The position numbers and the translations under genes were made by a program. A DNA stretch of 64,000 bases from Paracoccus sp. JM45 (lineage in GTDB: Bacteria > Pseudomonadota > Alphaproteobacteria > Rhodobacterales > Rhodobacteraceae): the NCBI RefSeq assembly GCF_003590715.1, contig NZ_QQVY01000001.1, forward strand, positions 620,001 to 684,000. The letters are read 5' to 3'. This document shows positions 28,373 through 36,133 of this stretch, in pieces. A model generated the notes under the pieces. It was given only the letters and a program-made list of their open reading frames with translations. It did not search any database and was not told where the DNA came from. The stretch's first letter is position 1. Each line of letters starts with the position of its first letter.

Positions 28373-29596
28373 TTACTTTGTGGCAGGGGTGTCGGCGTCG
28401 GTCTGGGGCGGGGAGAGCGGCGTGACATCACGCCCCAATCCATGCCCGCGCAGACCTTGCCGGTCGGCAGGCGTTGCGGTTTTTTCGGCTTCAGGGGTAT
28501 CGGTCTGCATGTCATCATCCATGCCCTGCCCCATGCTGTGATCCATCTGGCCCATATCATGGCCGGAATGATCCATGTCGTGACCGGCGTGGTCCATCTG
28601 ACCCATATCATGGCCCGAATGATCCATATGGCCCATGCCATGTCCTTCAGCCATATCCATGCCCCCCGCTTGGGTCTGCATATCCCGCATCATCATGTCG
28701 TCCATGCACATCTGGCCCTCTTGGGTGCACATGTTCAGGATGTCGTGGTACAGATCGTCGGAATAGCTGCCGAAATAGGTCGGGGCGACATTCTCGGTCG
28801 GTTTCACAAGTTCCTGATAGGCGGCATCGTCCAGCGTATCGGTATCGGCGCTGACCTTGGCGACCCATTCGTCAAAACCCGCATCGTCGAACGCGTGGAA
28901 CTTGAAGCGCATTCCCGAAAAGCCTGCACCGGAATAGTTGGAGGAAAAGCCGTCATAGACGCCTTCGGAATTGATCACCCCGTGCAGCTTGGTTTCCATA
29001 CCGGGCATCGTATAGATCATACCGGCCAGCGTCGGGATATAGAACGCGTTCATCACCGAGGATGAGGTCAGCTTGAATTCGATCGGACGATCAACAGGCG
29101 CGGCCAGTTCATTCACCGTGGCAAAGCCGTATTCGGGATAGAAGAACAACCATTTCCAGTCCATCGCGACCACCTCGACCTCAAGCGGGGTATGTTCGTC
29201 GGTGACGACCATATCCTGCGAAATCCGGTCAAGCTTGCGATAAGGGTCCAGAAGATGCGTGCCGACCCATGTCAGACCACCAAGGCAGATGATGATCAGC
29301 AATGGCGCGGACCAGATGACCAGTTCCAACTTGGTCGAATGGTTCCAGTCGGGCGCATAGGTCGCGTCCTTGTTCGATTCGCGGTATTTCCACGCGAAGA
29401 ACACGATAAGGCAGATCACCGGAATAATGATCAGCAGCATCAGCAGGGTTGATATGACAAGAACATCCCTTTGCCGCGCTGCGACATCACCTGCAGGCGA
29501 CAAGACAACCGCCTTACATGCGGACAGAAAAGCCGGGATGGTCAACAGAGCGATCAAGCGTAAACGTTTCAAGGCGTTTCCAGTCCGATAGTCCAT
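28373..29596 (-). CDS. cyoA: Cytochrome bo3-type quinol oxidase subunit II, lipoprotein with Met/His-rich tail
   Basis: Subunit II of the quinol oxidase. From the ATG at 29596 the product has 407 residues: a signal with lipobox LSAC (Cys27), two membrane helices (VLVISTLLMLLIIIPVICLI and a second near residue 95), and a periplasmic cupredoxin domain containing VVAMDWKWLFFYPEYG and FYIPTLAGMIYTMPGM. The CuA ligands of cytochrome c oxidases are absent, as expected for CyoA. Residues 289-365 are a Met/His/Asp-rich tail with a tandem 17-residue repeat; E. coli CyoA has only a short tail of this kind. Upstream in-frame starts reach 29701 but lack a signal peptide at the right place. First gene of the cyo-surf1-regBA run. 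Confidence 0.94.
   Translation of the reverse strand: MDYRTGNALKRLRLIALLTIPAFLSACKAVVLSPAGDVAARQRDVLVISTLLMLLIIIPVICLIVFFAWKYRESNKDATYAPDWNHSTKLELVIWSAPLLIIICLGGLTWVGTHLLDPYRKLDRISQDMVVTDEHTPLEVEVVAMDWKWLFFYPEYGFATVNELAAPVDRPIEFKLTSSSVMNAFYIPTLAGMIYTMPGMETKLHGVINSEGVYDGFSSNYSGAGFSGMRFKFHAFDDAGFDEWVAKVSADTDTLDDAAYQELVKPTENVAPTYFGSYSDDLYHDILNMCTQEGQMCMDDMMMRDMQTQAGGMDMAEGHGMGHMDHSGHDMGQMDHAGHDMDHSGHDMGQMDHSMGQGMDDDMQTDTPEAEKTATPADRQGLRGHGLGRDVTPLSPPQTDADTPATK
28526..28627. repeat. Tandem 51-bp repeat coding for a His/Met tail in CyoA
   Basis: Two adjacent in-frame 51-base units (28577-28627 and 28526-28576) encode MDHSGHDMGQMDHAGHD and MDHSGHDMGQMDHSMGQ. About 33 of the last 37 bases of the units agree by eye, indicating a fairly recent duplication inside the gene. 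Confidence 0.85.
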
Positions 29597-29655
29597 GAAA
29601 TGACGGGTTAAAGACGACCACGGGTGCGTCAGGGCCGCAGAGATACGCCCCATGC

Positions 29656-29693
29656 TGCACATGCGACATTGGACAATTTGCCCAATGCACATG
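29656..29693. promoter_or_regulatory. Inverted and direct repeats between cyoA and the MFS gene
   Basis: CATTGG / CCAATG (29667-29672, 29682-29687) form an inverted repeat around a 9-base centre, and TGCACATG occurs twice (29656-29663, 29686-29693) with a 30-base period. They lie 60-100 bases upstream of cyoA and 65-100 upstream of the MFS gene, the only shared control region. A regulator-binding site is likely, but I cannot assign the factor; it is not a clear Fnr or RegA consensus. Confidence 0.45.
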
Positions 29694-29756
29694 ATCATCA
29701 AACAGGCGCAGGACGGCGCCCTAATCAGTCACAATCGCGAACGGAGCATCAGCGGC

Positions 29757-31073
29757 ATGACCAGCAACGCCTCGACCATCGCCGAACAGGACGCGCGCGC
29801 ACTGCACGACGACGGTGTGCCGCTGGAACCGGACGAGATTTCCATCGGCGTCATTATCGGACGCACATCCGAGTTCTTCGACTTTTTCGTATATGCCATC
29901 GCTTCGGTGCTGGTATTCCCCAATCTGGTCTTTTCCTTTACCGACCCGTTGCGCGGGACACTCTATTCCTTCGGTATTTTCGCACTGGCCTTTATTGCCC
30001 GCCCCTTCGGCACGGCAATCTTCACGCTAGTGGACAAGAACTATGGCCGCGGGGCCAAGCTGACTTCGGCGCTGTTCCTTCTGGGTATCTCGACGGCGGC
30101 TTTGGCGTTTATCCCGACCTATGAACAGGTTGGCGGGTTTGCCATCGTATTCCTTGCCATGTTGCGGATCGGTCAGGGCCTTGCATTGGGCGGCACATGG
30201 GACGGCCTTGCATCGCTGTTGGCGATGAATGCACCAAAGCGGCGTCAGGGCTGGTATGCCATGATCCCGCAGCTGGGCGCACCGCTTGGCCTGATCGTTG
30301 CCAGCGGGTTGTTCGTCTTTCTGGTCAGCAGCCTCAGCGCGCGTGACTTCCTTGATTTCGGCTGGCGCTATCCCTTCTTTGTGGCCTTCGCGATCAACGT
30401 CGTGGCCCTGTTTGCCCGCCTTCGGATCATCGCGACCCCCGAATACGAACGCCAGTTCACCAATCTGGAACTGACGCCGGTTCGTGCCAGCGAAACTCTG
30501 GTCAGCGAACGTCGTAACCTGCTGCTGGGCGCATTCACCCCGCTGGCCAGCTTTGCGCTGTTCCACATGGTGACGGTGTTTCCGCTGTCGTGGGTCTTCC
30601 TTTACACGGATGAAAGCCCTGCCCGCTTCCTGACGATCGAGATTCTGGGCGCGATTGTCGGTTTGATTGCCGTCATGGTGTCGGGCATCATCGCCGACCG
30701 CATCGGTCGTCTGCGCCTGCTGTCCAGATGTTCCATCGCCATCGGTGTCTTTGCCCTTTTCGCACCGTTGTTGCTGAATGGCGGCACGATCGGTCAGATC
30801 ATCTATATGGTCACCGGCTTTGCAATTCTGGGCCTGTCCTTCGGCCAAAGCTCGGGTGCGGTTGCGGCGCGGTTCTCGAAGAAATACCGCTATACCGGTT
30901 CGGCGCTGACCTCGGATATCGCATGGCTAATCGGCGCGGGTTTTGCGCCTGTCGTGGCACTGCTGCTGTCCAGCACCTTGGGTCTATGGAGTGGCGGCGC
31001 CTATCTGCTGTCGGGCGCGGTCTGTACCTTCATCGCCCTGCGCGTGACCAAGCATCTGGACTTCGAAGGCTAA
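29757..31073 (+). CDS. MFS transporter, metabolite:H+ symporter (ProP/ShiA-like) type
   Basis: A 438-residue, 12-helix transporter. IIGRTSEFFDFFVYAIASV is the first-helix motif of the MHS subfamily; ALAFIARPFGTAIFTLVDK and GRGAKLTSALFLLGIST follow with the loop 2-3 signature. It has RIGQGLALGGTWDGLASLL in helix 5. Start at ATG 29757 with GGAG 10 bases upstream; upstream in-frame starts give a non-conserved extension. MHS members carry organic acids, osmolytes or shikimate; the substrate is not predictable. Divergent from cyoA and closed by a strong terminator. Confidence 0.87.
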   Translation: MTSNASTIAEQDARALHDDGVPLEPDEISIGVIIGRTSEFFDFFVYAIASVLVFPNLVFSFTDPLRGTLYSFGIFALAFIARPFGTAIFTLVDKNYGRGAKLTSALFLLGISTAALAFIPTYEQVGGFAIVFLAMLRIGQGLALGGTWDGLASLLAMNAPKRRQGWYAMIPQLGAPLGLIVASGLFVFLVSSLSARDFLDFGWRYPFFVAFAINVVALFARLRIIATPEYERQFTNLELTPVRASETLVSERRNLLLGAFTPLASFALFHMVTVFPLSWVFLYTDESPARFLTIEILGAIVGLIAVMVSGIIADRIGRLRLLSRCSIAIGVFALFAPLLLNGGTIGQIIYMVTGFAILGLSFGQSSGAVAARFSKKYRYTGSALTSDIAWLIGAGFAPVVALLLSSTLGLWSGGAYLLSGAVCTFIALRVTKHLDFEG

Positions 31074-31086
31074 GATTGGCGGCACA

Positions 31087-31123
31087 AAAAAGCGGCGGGG
31101 CGATCATCGCCCCGCCGCTTTTT
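31087..31123. terminator. Bidirectional terminator between the MFS gene and the GS-like gene
   Basis: A 17-bp perfect stem (31087-31103 with 31107-31123) and a 3-base loop; A5 on the left and T5 on the right make it work for both convergent genes. Confidence 0.93.
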
Positions 31124-31141
31124 CATGTCCGCTTGTCCGGA

Positions 31142-32485
31142 TCAGACAGTATCCAGATACAGCTCGACGGTTTCCTCATCCGAAAGTTCCGCCATATAGT
31201 GAAGCTCTTGGCGTTTGGTCATCAGATAGTTGTCGACCAGATGCGCCGGAAGGATGCGACGGATTTCCGAACAATTGTCAAAGGCCTCGATGGCGGCGCC
31301 CCAATCACCCGGCAATTGGGCAAGGTTCTGGTCATAGGCGTTGCCCTTGAAGGGTGCCGGTGCTTCCAGCTTGTCTTCAATGCCGTTCAGCGCGGCGCCA
31401 AGGATGGCGGCGACCGTTAGATAGGGGTTCACGTCGCCCCCCGCCACGCGGTGTTCGATCCGGCGTGCTTTGGGTCCCGATGACGGGATGCGGATCGCCG
31501 CTGTGCGGTTTTCATAGGCCCAGCCGATGCCGGTCGGCGCGTGGGCATTCGGCACCAGACGGTCATAGCTGTTTTCATGCGGCGCAAACAGCAGGGTCGA
31601 ACCGGGCATGGCGCGCAGGCAACCGGCAACGGCCTGACGCAATTCCTCGGTGCCTTCATCGCCGCCATTGTCAAAAATGTTGCGCCCATCCTTGGTCAGG
31701 ATCGAGAAATGCATATGCAGCCCGTTGCCGGAAAACTGCTCGTACGGTTTGGCCATGAAGCTGGCGGCAAAGCCGTAATTGCGGGCAACACCCTTGACCA
31801 ATGTCTTGAACAGCCATGTGTCATCGGCGGCCTTCAGCGGATCGGCCTGATGCATCAGGTTGATCTCGAACTGACCGGGGCCTGCTTCCGAAATTGCGGT
31901 ATCGGCGGGAATATCCATCGATTCGCAGGCGTCATAAAGCGTGGTGAAGAACTGGTCGAAGGTATCCAGCGCCCGCAGTGACAGAACCTCACCGCCCGTG
32001 CGGCGCTTGCCGGAACGGGGGCTGGGCGGCACGCGCAGCTGGCGGCCGCTGTCGTCGATCAGGAAAAACTCCAGCTCGGTCGCGACGACGGGGACCAGAC
32101 CCGCGGCATCATAGCGTTCCACCACGCGGGCCAGCGCCTGACGCGGATCGCCGTCATAGGGGGTGCCGTCGGGATGGAACATCCACAAGGGCAGCAGCGC
32201 GGTCGGCGCAGCCTCCAGCCACGGCATCGGGACAAAGCCGCGTTCGGTCGGCAGCAGCAGGCCGTCGGGATCGCCCGACTGGAAGACCAGCGGGCTGTCT
32301 TCGACGTCTTCGCCCCAGATATCCAGATTGAGGACCGAATAGGGAAATTTCGTCCCCTCATCCACCAGCTTGTCGGCGTATTTGGCGGGCAGTCGCTTGC
32401 CCCTTGCCACGCCATTCAGATCGGCAGCCGCGACGCGGATCGTCTTGACCTCGGGGTGTTCACGCAGCCATTCCATCGGTGTCAT
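31142..32485 (-). CDS. Glutamine synthetase-like ligase (gamma-glutamyl-amine synthetase type)
   Basis: A 447-residue member of the GlnA superfamily, type III/PuuA-like. Metal and substrate motifs are present: ATELEFFLID, EAGPGQFEINLMH, NGLHMHFSI, the ATP-binding VPNAHAPTGIGWAYENRTAA (partly variable) and EHRVAGGDVNPYLTVAAIL. The short N-terminus and the absence of the adenylylation loop separate it from GlnA. Such enzymes usually add glutamate to an amine or amino compound. It is the last gene of an ABC transporter operon and overlaps the permease by 4 bases, so it probably acts on the imported compound, likely a polyamine or amino acid derivative. Confidence 0.88.
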   Translation of the reverse strand: MTPMEWLREHPEVKTIRVAAADLNGVARGKRLPAKYADKLVDEGTKFPYSVLNLDIWGEDVEDSPLVFQSGDPDGLLLPTERGFVPMPWLEAAPTALLPLWMFHPDGTPYDGDPRQALARVVERYDAAGLVPVVATELEFFLIDDSGRQLRVPPSPRSGKRRTGGEVLSLRALDTFDQFFTTLYDACESMDIPADTAISEAGPGQFEINLMHQADPLKAADDTWLFKTLVKGVARNYGFAASFMAKPYEQFSGNGLHMHFSILTKDGRNIFDNGGDEGTEELRQAVAGCLRAMPGSTLLFAPHENSYDRLVPNAHAPTGIGWAYENRTAAIRIPSSGPKARRIEHRVAGGDVNPYLTVAAILGAALNGIEDKLEAPAPFKGNAYDQNLAQLPGDWGAAIEAFDNCSEIRRILPAHLVDNYLMTKRQELHYMAELSDEETVELYLDTV

Positions 32486-33306
32486 CTCATGATTTGGGGA
32501 CGGTATTTGACGCGTCGGACCTGTCCCGGAAGATGTCGGTTCAGACGCCTGTTCACCCTGCCAAACAGCCAGATCAGCAGCAAGGTCACCGCAATGAAAT
32601 AAGCGGCAGCAATCGGATAGGCCACAAAGGGGTTGAAGGTCTTATCCGCAAAATAGCTGGCGTAATACAGTGCATCACCACGTTGCTGGAACGCGGGAAA
32701 GCCGCTGAAATAGACCAGCGTCGTGGCATGGAACAGAAAGATCGCCTCGTTCGTATAGGACGGCCATGCAAGGCGCATCGTTGTCGGCCAGATGATCCGG
32801 CGAAAACGCGTCCAGCCGGTCATGCCGTAAGCGTCCGCCGCCTCGACGTCACCCTTGGGGACCGACATCAAGGCGCCGTGGAAGATCTGGGCGGAATAGG
32901 CGGCGGTGTTCAGGATCAGCACGAACAAGCCACCCGCCCATGCCCGCGTCAGCCAGCTGGTCTGGATGGTAATGCCAAATATATCGATGCCAGCGCGTGG
33001 CAGCAGGACCAGCGCCTCGTATGCGATGAAGAACTGGATGAAAAGCGGGCTGCCGCGGAAGACGAAAATGAAGGCATTCGCCGGACCGCGCGCCCAGGGG
33101 TTGCGGCTGGCTTTGGCGACGGCCAGCGCATTTGCCAGCACAAAGCCGAAGGCCAAGGCCAGAAACGCGAAATAGAGGTTCCAGATCAGACCGGACCCGA
33201 TCAGCGTGAATTGCTGGCACAGGGTATAATCGGCACGCGGCAACAGGCGTTCGCCCATGCCGATCGAGCGAAAGGCGTAATCGGTGATTGTCTGCGCGCA
33301 GGTCAT
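32482..33306 (-). CDS. ABC transporter permease, polar amino acid (HisM) type
   Basis: A 274-residue inner-membrane protein with about five helices. It contains the HisM/HisQ family segment ANAFIFVFRGSPLFIQFFIA and the EAA loop EAADAYGMTGWTRFRRIIWP that contacts the ATPase. It overlaps both neighbours by 4 bases. With the second permease it forms the heteromeric channel. Confidence 0.9.
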   Translation of the reverse strand: MTCAQTITDYAFRSIGMGERLLPRADYTLCQQFTLIGSGLIWNLYFAFLALAFGFVLANALAVAKASRNPWARGPANAFIFVFRGSPLFIQFFIAYEALVLLPRAGIDIFGITIQTSWLTRAWAGGLFVLILNTAAYSAQIFHGALMSVPKGDVEAADAYGMTGWTRFRRIIWPTTMRLAWPSYTNEAIFLFHATTLVYFSGFPAFQQRGDALYYASYFADKTFNPFVAYPIAAAYFIAVTLLLIWLFGRVNRRLNRHLPGQVRRVKYRPQIMR

Positions 33307-34169
33307 GCGATGCCCCCCGCGCCCATCATGGCCTGTCCGCGCGACAGCCGCCGCGCGACACGCCCCAGAACGCGTTCGGAAACAAAGGTCATCAGCAGAT
33401 AGAACACCAGAATTCCAAGGAAATAATACAACCGCCAGTCAGGATGCGGATAGCTGAAGGCGCTGGTCTTGGACCCGCCCAATTCACGCGCCCAATAGAC
33501 GATGTCTTCCACCCCCAGCAAGAACAGCAGCGGCGTTGCCTTGATCAGGATCATCCACAGGTTCGACAGCCCCGGCAGGGCATAGGTCCACATCTGCGGG
33601 ATCAGCACGCGGCGTGTGACCTGACGCGGGGACATGCCATAAGCCTCGGCTGTTTCCAGCTGGGCGCGGGGCACCGCCCGCATCGCGCCGTAAAGCACAT
33701 TCGCCGCGAAGGCACCGAAAACCACTGAAAAAGCGATAACGGCCAGGAAGATCCCATAGGTGTCATGCACCCAAGGCGGGCTGGAGCTGAGCGGAAGTTT
33801 CGCCGCAGCGCAGACGACAAAATCATTGCCCTGCCGGATCGGCGCGTCGGTGGCACAAAGTGCCTTGGCACGCATCCATTCAAAGCCCTGATCCAGCGCG
33901 ATCGGCACGAACAGGAAAAACAGGATGTCGGGAATGCCGCGCACCATCGAGGTGTACAGCTTGCCAAACATCCGCACTGGCCAGATCCGCGACCGCGATG
34001 CCATGGCACCGCCAAAACCGAACAGCAAGGCGACGGGCGCGGTAATTGCCAGCAGCAAAAGCACCGTTCCGAAGCTGCCATAGAATAGCAGATGGGTGCC
34101 GGATGTCAGATAGCATGACAGCCAGGCAGACCCTTCAAGCAAGGATGGATCGGTGCAATAGGAAAACAT
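33303..34169 (-). CDS. ABC transporter permease, polar amino acid (HisQ) type
   Basis: A 288-residue permease. LYTSMVRGIPDILFFLFVPI and the EAA loop ETAEAYGMSPRQVTRRVLIP identify the family. A roughly 40-residue insertion around ALCATDAPIRQGNDFVVCAA, probably periplasmic, is longer than in typical HisQ proteins. Separated from the binding-protein gene by a GC-rich hairpin; overlaps the next permease by 4 bases. Confidence 0.9.
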   Translation of the reverse strand: MFSYCTDPSLLEGSAWLSCYLTSGTHLLFYGSFGTVLLLLAITAPVALLFGFGGAMASRSRIWPVRMFGKLYTSMVRGIPDILFFLFVPIALDQGFEWMRAKALCATDAPIRQGNDFVVCAAAKLPLSSSPPWVHDTYGIFLAVIAFSVVFGAFAANVLYGAMRAVPRAQLETAEAYGMSPRQVTRRVLIPQMWTYALPGLSNLWMILIKATPLLFLLGVEDIVYWARELGGSKTSAFSYPHPDWRLYYFLGILVFYLLMTFVSERVLGRVARRLSRGQAMMGAGGIA

Positions 34170-34184
34170 CTGATATCCCGGATG

Positions 34185-34212
34185 GCCGCTGCGGTCCGGA
34201 AACCGCAGCGGC
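34185..34212 (-). other. Intercistronic hairpin between binding-protein and permease genes
   Basis: An 11-bp perfect stem GCCGCTGCGGT / ACCGCAGCGGC (34185-34195, 34202-34212) with a 6-base loop and no T tract. Such stems after binding-protein genes stabilise the upstream message so that binding protein is made in excess over the membrane parts; I infer that role here. Confidence 0.7.
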
Positions 34213-34220
34213 GGGTCATG

Positions 34221-34955
34221 TCACTCGAAGGTCAGGGCGTCGTCGCCGAACCACTTGATGATCAATTCGTTCAGGCTGCCATCTTCCTTCATTTCGGTGA
34301 TGACGGCGTCGAAGGTGTCTTTCAGTTCGTTGTCGGACTGGCGCAGGCCCATGCCGATGCCTTCGCCAAGGGTGACCTTGTCGAAACCGTCAACCCAGAC
34401 CAGCTCGCCACCCGATTCCTCGACGATGGGGGCAAGGAAGTCGCGGTCGGCGAAAACAGCATCGGCTTCGCCGTTACGCACCGCAGCGACCGTCTGGTCG
34501 GGGGTCGGGTATTCCAGCAGCGTCGCGCCGGTTTCGGCAATATGGCTGGCCTGAATGGTGCTGGTCTGGGCTGCAATGATGCCGCCTTCGACATCCACAT
34601 CCGCCGCCAGTGCCGCATAGGCCGAAGGCATCGCAGGGGTATAGGGCTGGGTGAACTGGATGACCGCCTTGCGTTCTTCGTTGATGTTCATGCCGGCCAT
34701 GATTGTGTCATAATTCGACGACACCAGGTTCGGAATGATCGAATCCCAGTCGTTGCGGACCCAAGTGCAGTCCAGCTCGGCGCGGGCGCAAAGTTCGTTG
34801 CCCAGCTCGATTTCGAAACCGGTGACTTCGCCGGTCGCGTCATCGATGAAATTATAGGGGGCATAGGCGCCTTCGGTGCCCATGCGAATCGTTTCGGCTT
34901 GGGCCAGACCTGCGGTCAGGGCCAAGGCGGTGGCTGCGATGATCAGAGGTTTCAT
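34221..34955 (-). CDS. ABC transporter periplasmic substrate-binding protein, polar amino acid type
   Basis: A 244-residue exported protein. A Sec signal of 20 residues ends ALA-like at GLAQA, then the mature start ETIRMGTEGAYAPYNFID is the family 3 solute-binding signature. The GFEIELGNELCARAELDCTW and DTIMAGMNINEERKAVIQFT motifs place it with the HisJ/ArtJ/octopine group. AGGAG lies 11 bases before the ATG. It probably delivers a basic or polar amino acid or amine to the HisQM-type permeases. Confidence 0.93.
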   Translation of the reverse strand: MKPLIIAATALALTAGLAQAETIRMGTEGAYAPYNFIDDATGEVTGFEIELGNELCARAELDCTWVRNDWDSIIPNLVSSNYDTIMAGMNINEERKAVIQFTQPYTPAMPSAYAALAADVDVEGGIIAAQTSTIQASHIAETGATLLEYPTPDQTVAAVRNGEADAVFADRDFLAPIVEESGGELVWVDGFDKVTLGEGIGMGLRQSDNELKDTFDAVITEMKEDGSLNELIIKWFGDDALTFE

Positions 34956-34987
34956 TCTGACATAGTCTCCTGTTGGTATTATTTTTT

Positions 34988-35788
34988 TTAGTTAACCATC
35001 GTGGCGGACAGAAACTGGCGCAAACGGTCGGTCTGCGGGTTGCCGAACAACTGAGATGGCGGGCCTTCTTCACAGATCACGCCCTGATGCAGGAACACGA
35101 CGTGATCGCTGACATCGGCGGCCAGCCGCATGTCATGCGTGACCAGTATCATCGTCCGATGCTCACTGGCCAAATCCTTTATAACCTTGACGACTTCCTG
35201 CTGCAATTCAGGGTCCAGCGCACTGGTCGGTTCGTCAAACAACAGCGCCGTCGGCTGCATGCACAAAGCGCGGGCAATGGCGGCGCGCTGCTGTTGTCCG
35301 CCCGACAGCTGTGCGGGCCATGCGTCGCATTTGTCGCCAATGCCGACTTTGTCCAGCAGGGCGCGTGCGCGAGCCTCGACCTTGGGGCGGTCTTCGCCCA
35401 GAACCGTCAGCGGCGCTTCCATGACGTTTTGCAGGATCGTCATATGGGCCCACAGGTTGAACTGCTGGAAGACCATCGACAGATTGGTGCGGAACCGCGT
35501 GACTTGCGCGCGGTCGGAGGGCGTGCGGTCAAGGCCCTGTCCTTTCCAGCGCACCGCTTCTCCGTCGAACAGGATATCGCCGGCCTGACTGTTTTCCAGC
35601 AGGTTACAGCACCGCAGCAGGGTGGATTTACCGGAACCCGATGATCCGATCAGGCTGATGACATGACCGCGCGGGGCGGTCATGGACACGCCCTTCAGCA
35701 CATCAAGCTGGCCATAGGACTTGTGCAGTCCGTTGATCTGGATGACCGGCGTGGTCGTGTCGGAGGGGGTGGTAAGTTTGTTCATCAT
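34988..35788 (-). CDS. ABC transporter ATP-binding protein, polar amino acid type
   Basis: The ATPase of the importer. Walker A is GSSGSGKST, the signature LSGGQQQRAAIARAL, Walker B ALLFDEPTSALDP and the switch His in MILVTHDMRLAADV. I start it at ATG 35788, or equally ATG 35785; the frame is open to 35872, but that would translate a 12-bp hairpin and add residues not seen in the family. It is the first gene of the five-gene operon and lies downstream of purS on the same strand. Confidence 0.92.
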   Translation of the reverse strand: MMNKLTTPSDTTTPVIQINGLHKSYGQLDVLKGVSMTAPRGHVISLIGSSGSGKSTLLRCCNLLENSQAGDILFDGEAVRWKGQGLDRTPSDRAQVTRFRTNLSMVFQQFNLWAHMTILQNVMEAPLTVLGEDRPKVEARARALLDKVGIGDKCDAWPAQLSGGQQQRAAIARALCMQPTALLFDEPTSALDPELQQEVVKVIKDLASEHRTMILVTHDMRLAADVSDHVVFLHQGVICEEGPPSQLFGNPQTDRLRQFLSATMVN

Positions 35789-35831
35789 CCGCGCATTGGG
35801 CGTCAAACGCCTCGATTTTGCAACGGGGACT

Positions 35832-35865
35832 TGCGGCAACTTGATCATAAGACCAAGTTGCCGCA
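35832..35865 (-). terminator. Hairpin between purS and the ABC operon
   Basis: A 12-bp perfect inverted repeat TGCGGCAACTTG / CAAGTTGCCGCA (35832-35843, 35854-35865) with a 10-base loop, 17 bases after the purS stop. No T tract follows on the minus strand, so it may be a weak terminator or a leader structure of the ABC operon. Confidence 0.5.
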
Positions 35866-35881
35866 GCGTCATCGCAGCCTG

Positions 35882-36121
35882 TTATACAATCTCGATCGAG
35901 TATTTTTCGATCACGGTATTGGCCAGCAGGCCTTCACACATCTTCGCCACTTCCGCACGGGCGGCTTCGGCATCGGTTGCGGTCAGGTCCAGTTCGATCA
36001 GCTTGCCCTGACGGACGCCGGTAACGCCGTCATGGCCAAGACCGCCAAGTGCGTGGCGGATCGCCTCGCCCTGCGGGTCCAGAACACCGTCTTTCAGCAG
36101 GATGGTGACACGGGCTTTCAT
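35882..36121 (-). CDS. purS: Phosphoribosylformylglycinamidine synthase subunit PurS
   Basis: Small bridging subunit of the FGAM synthase complex PurLQS. The 79-residue product, with MKARVTILLKDGVLDPQGEA at the start and VTGVRQGKLIELDL in the middle, is a standard PurS dimer subunit. It follows purC by 12 bases. The usual next gene, purQ, is absent; an ABC transporter operon follows instead. Confidence 0.95.
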   Translation of the reverse strand: MKARVTILLKDGVLDPQGEAIRHALGGLGHDGVTGVRQGKLIELDLTATDAEAARAEVAKMCEGLLANTVIEKYSIEIV

Positions 36122-36133
36122 CGCAGGCTTCCT

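Noticed and set aside
28526..28627. CRISPR-like or mobile repeat
   Set aside because: The repeat is an in-frame tandem duplication inside cyoA with no spacers and no cas genes.
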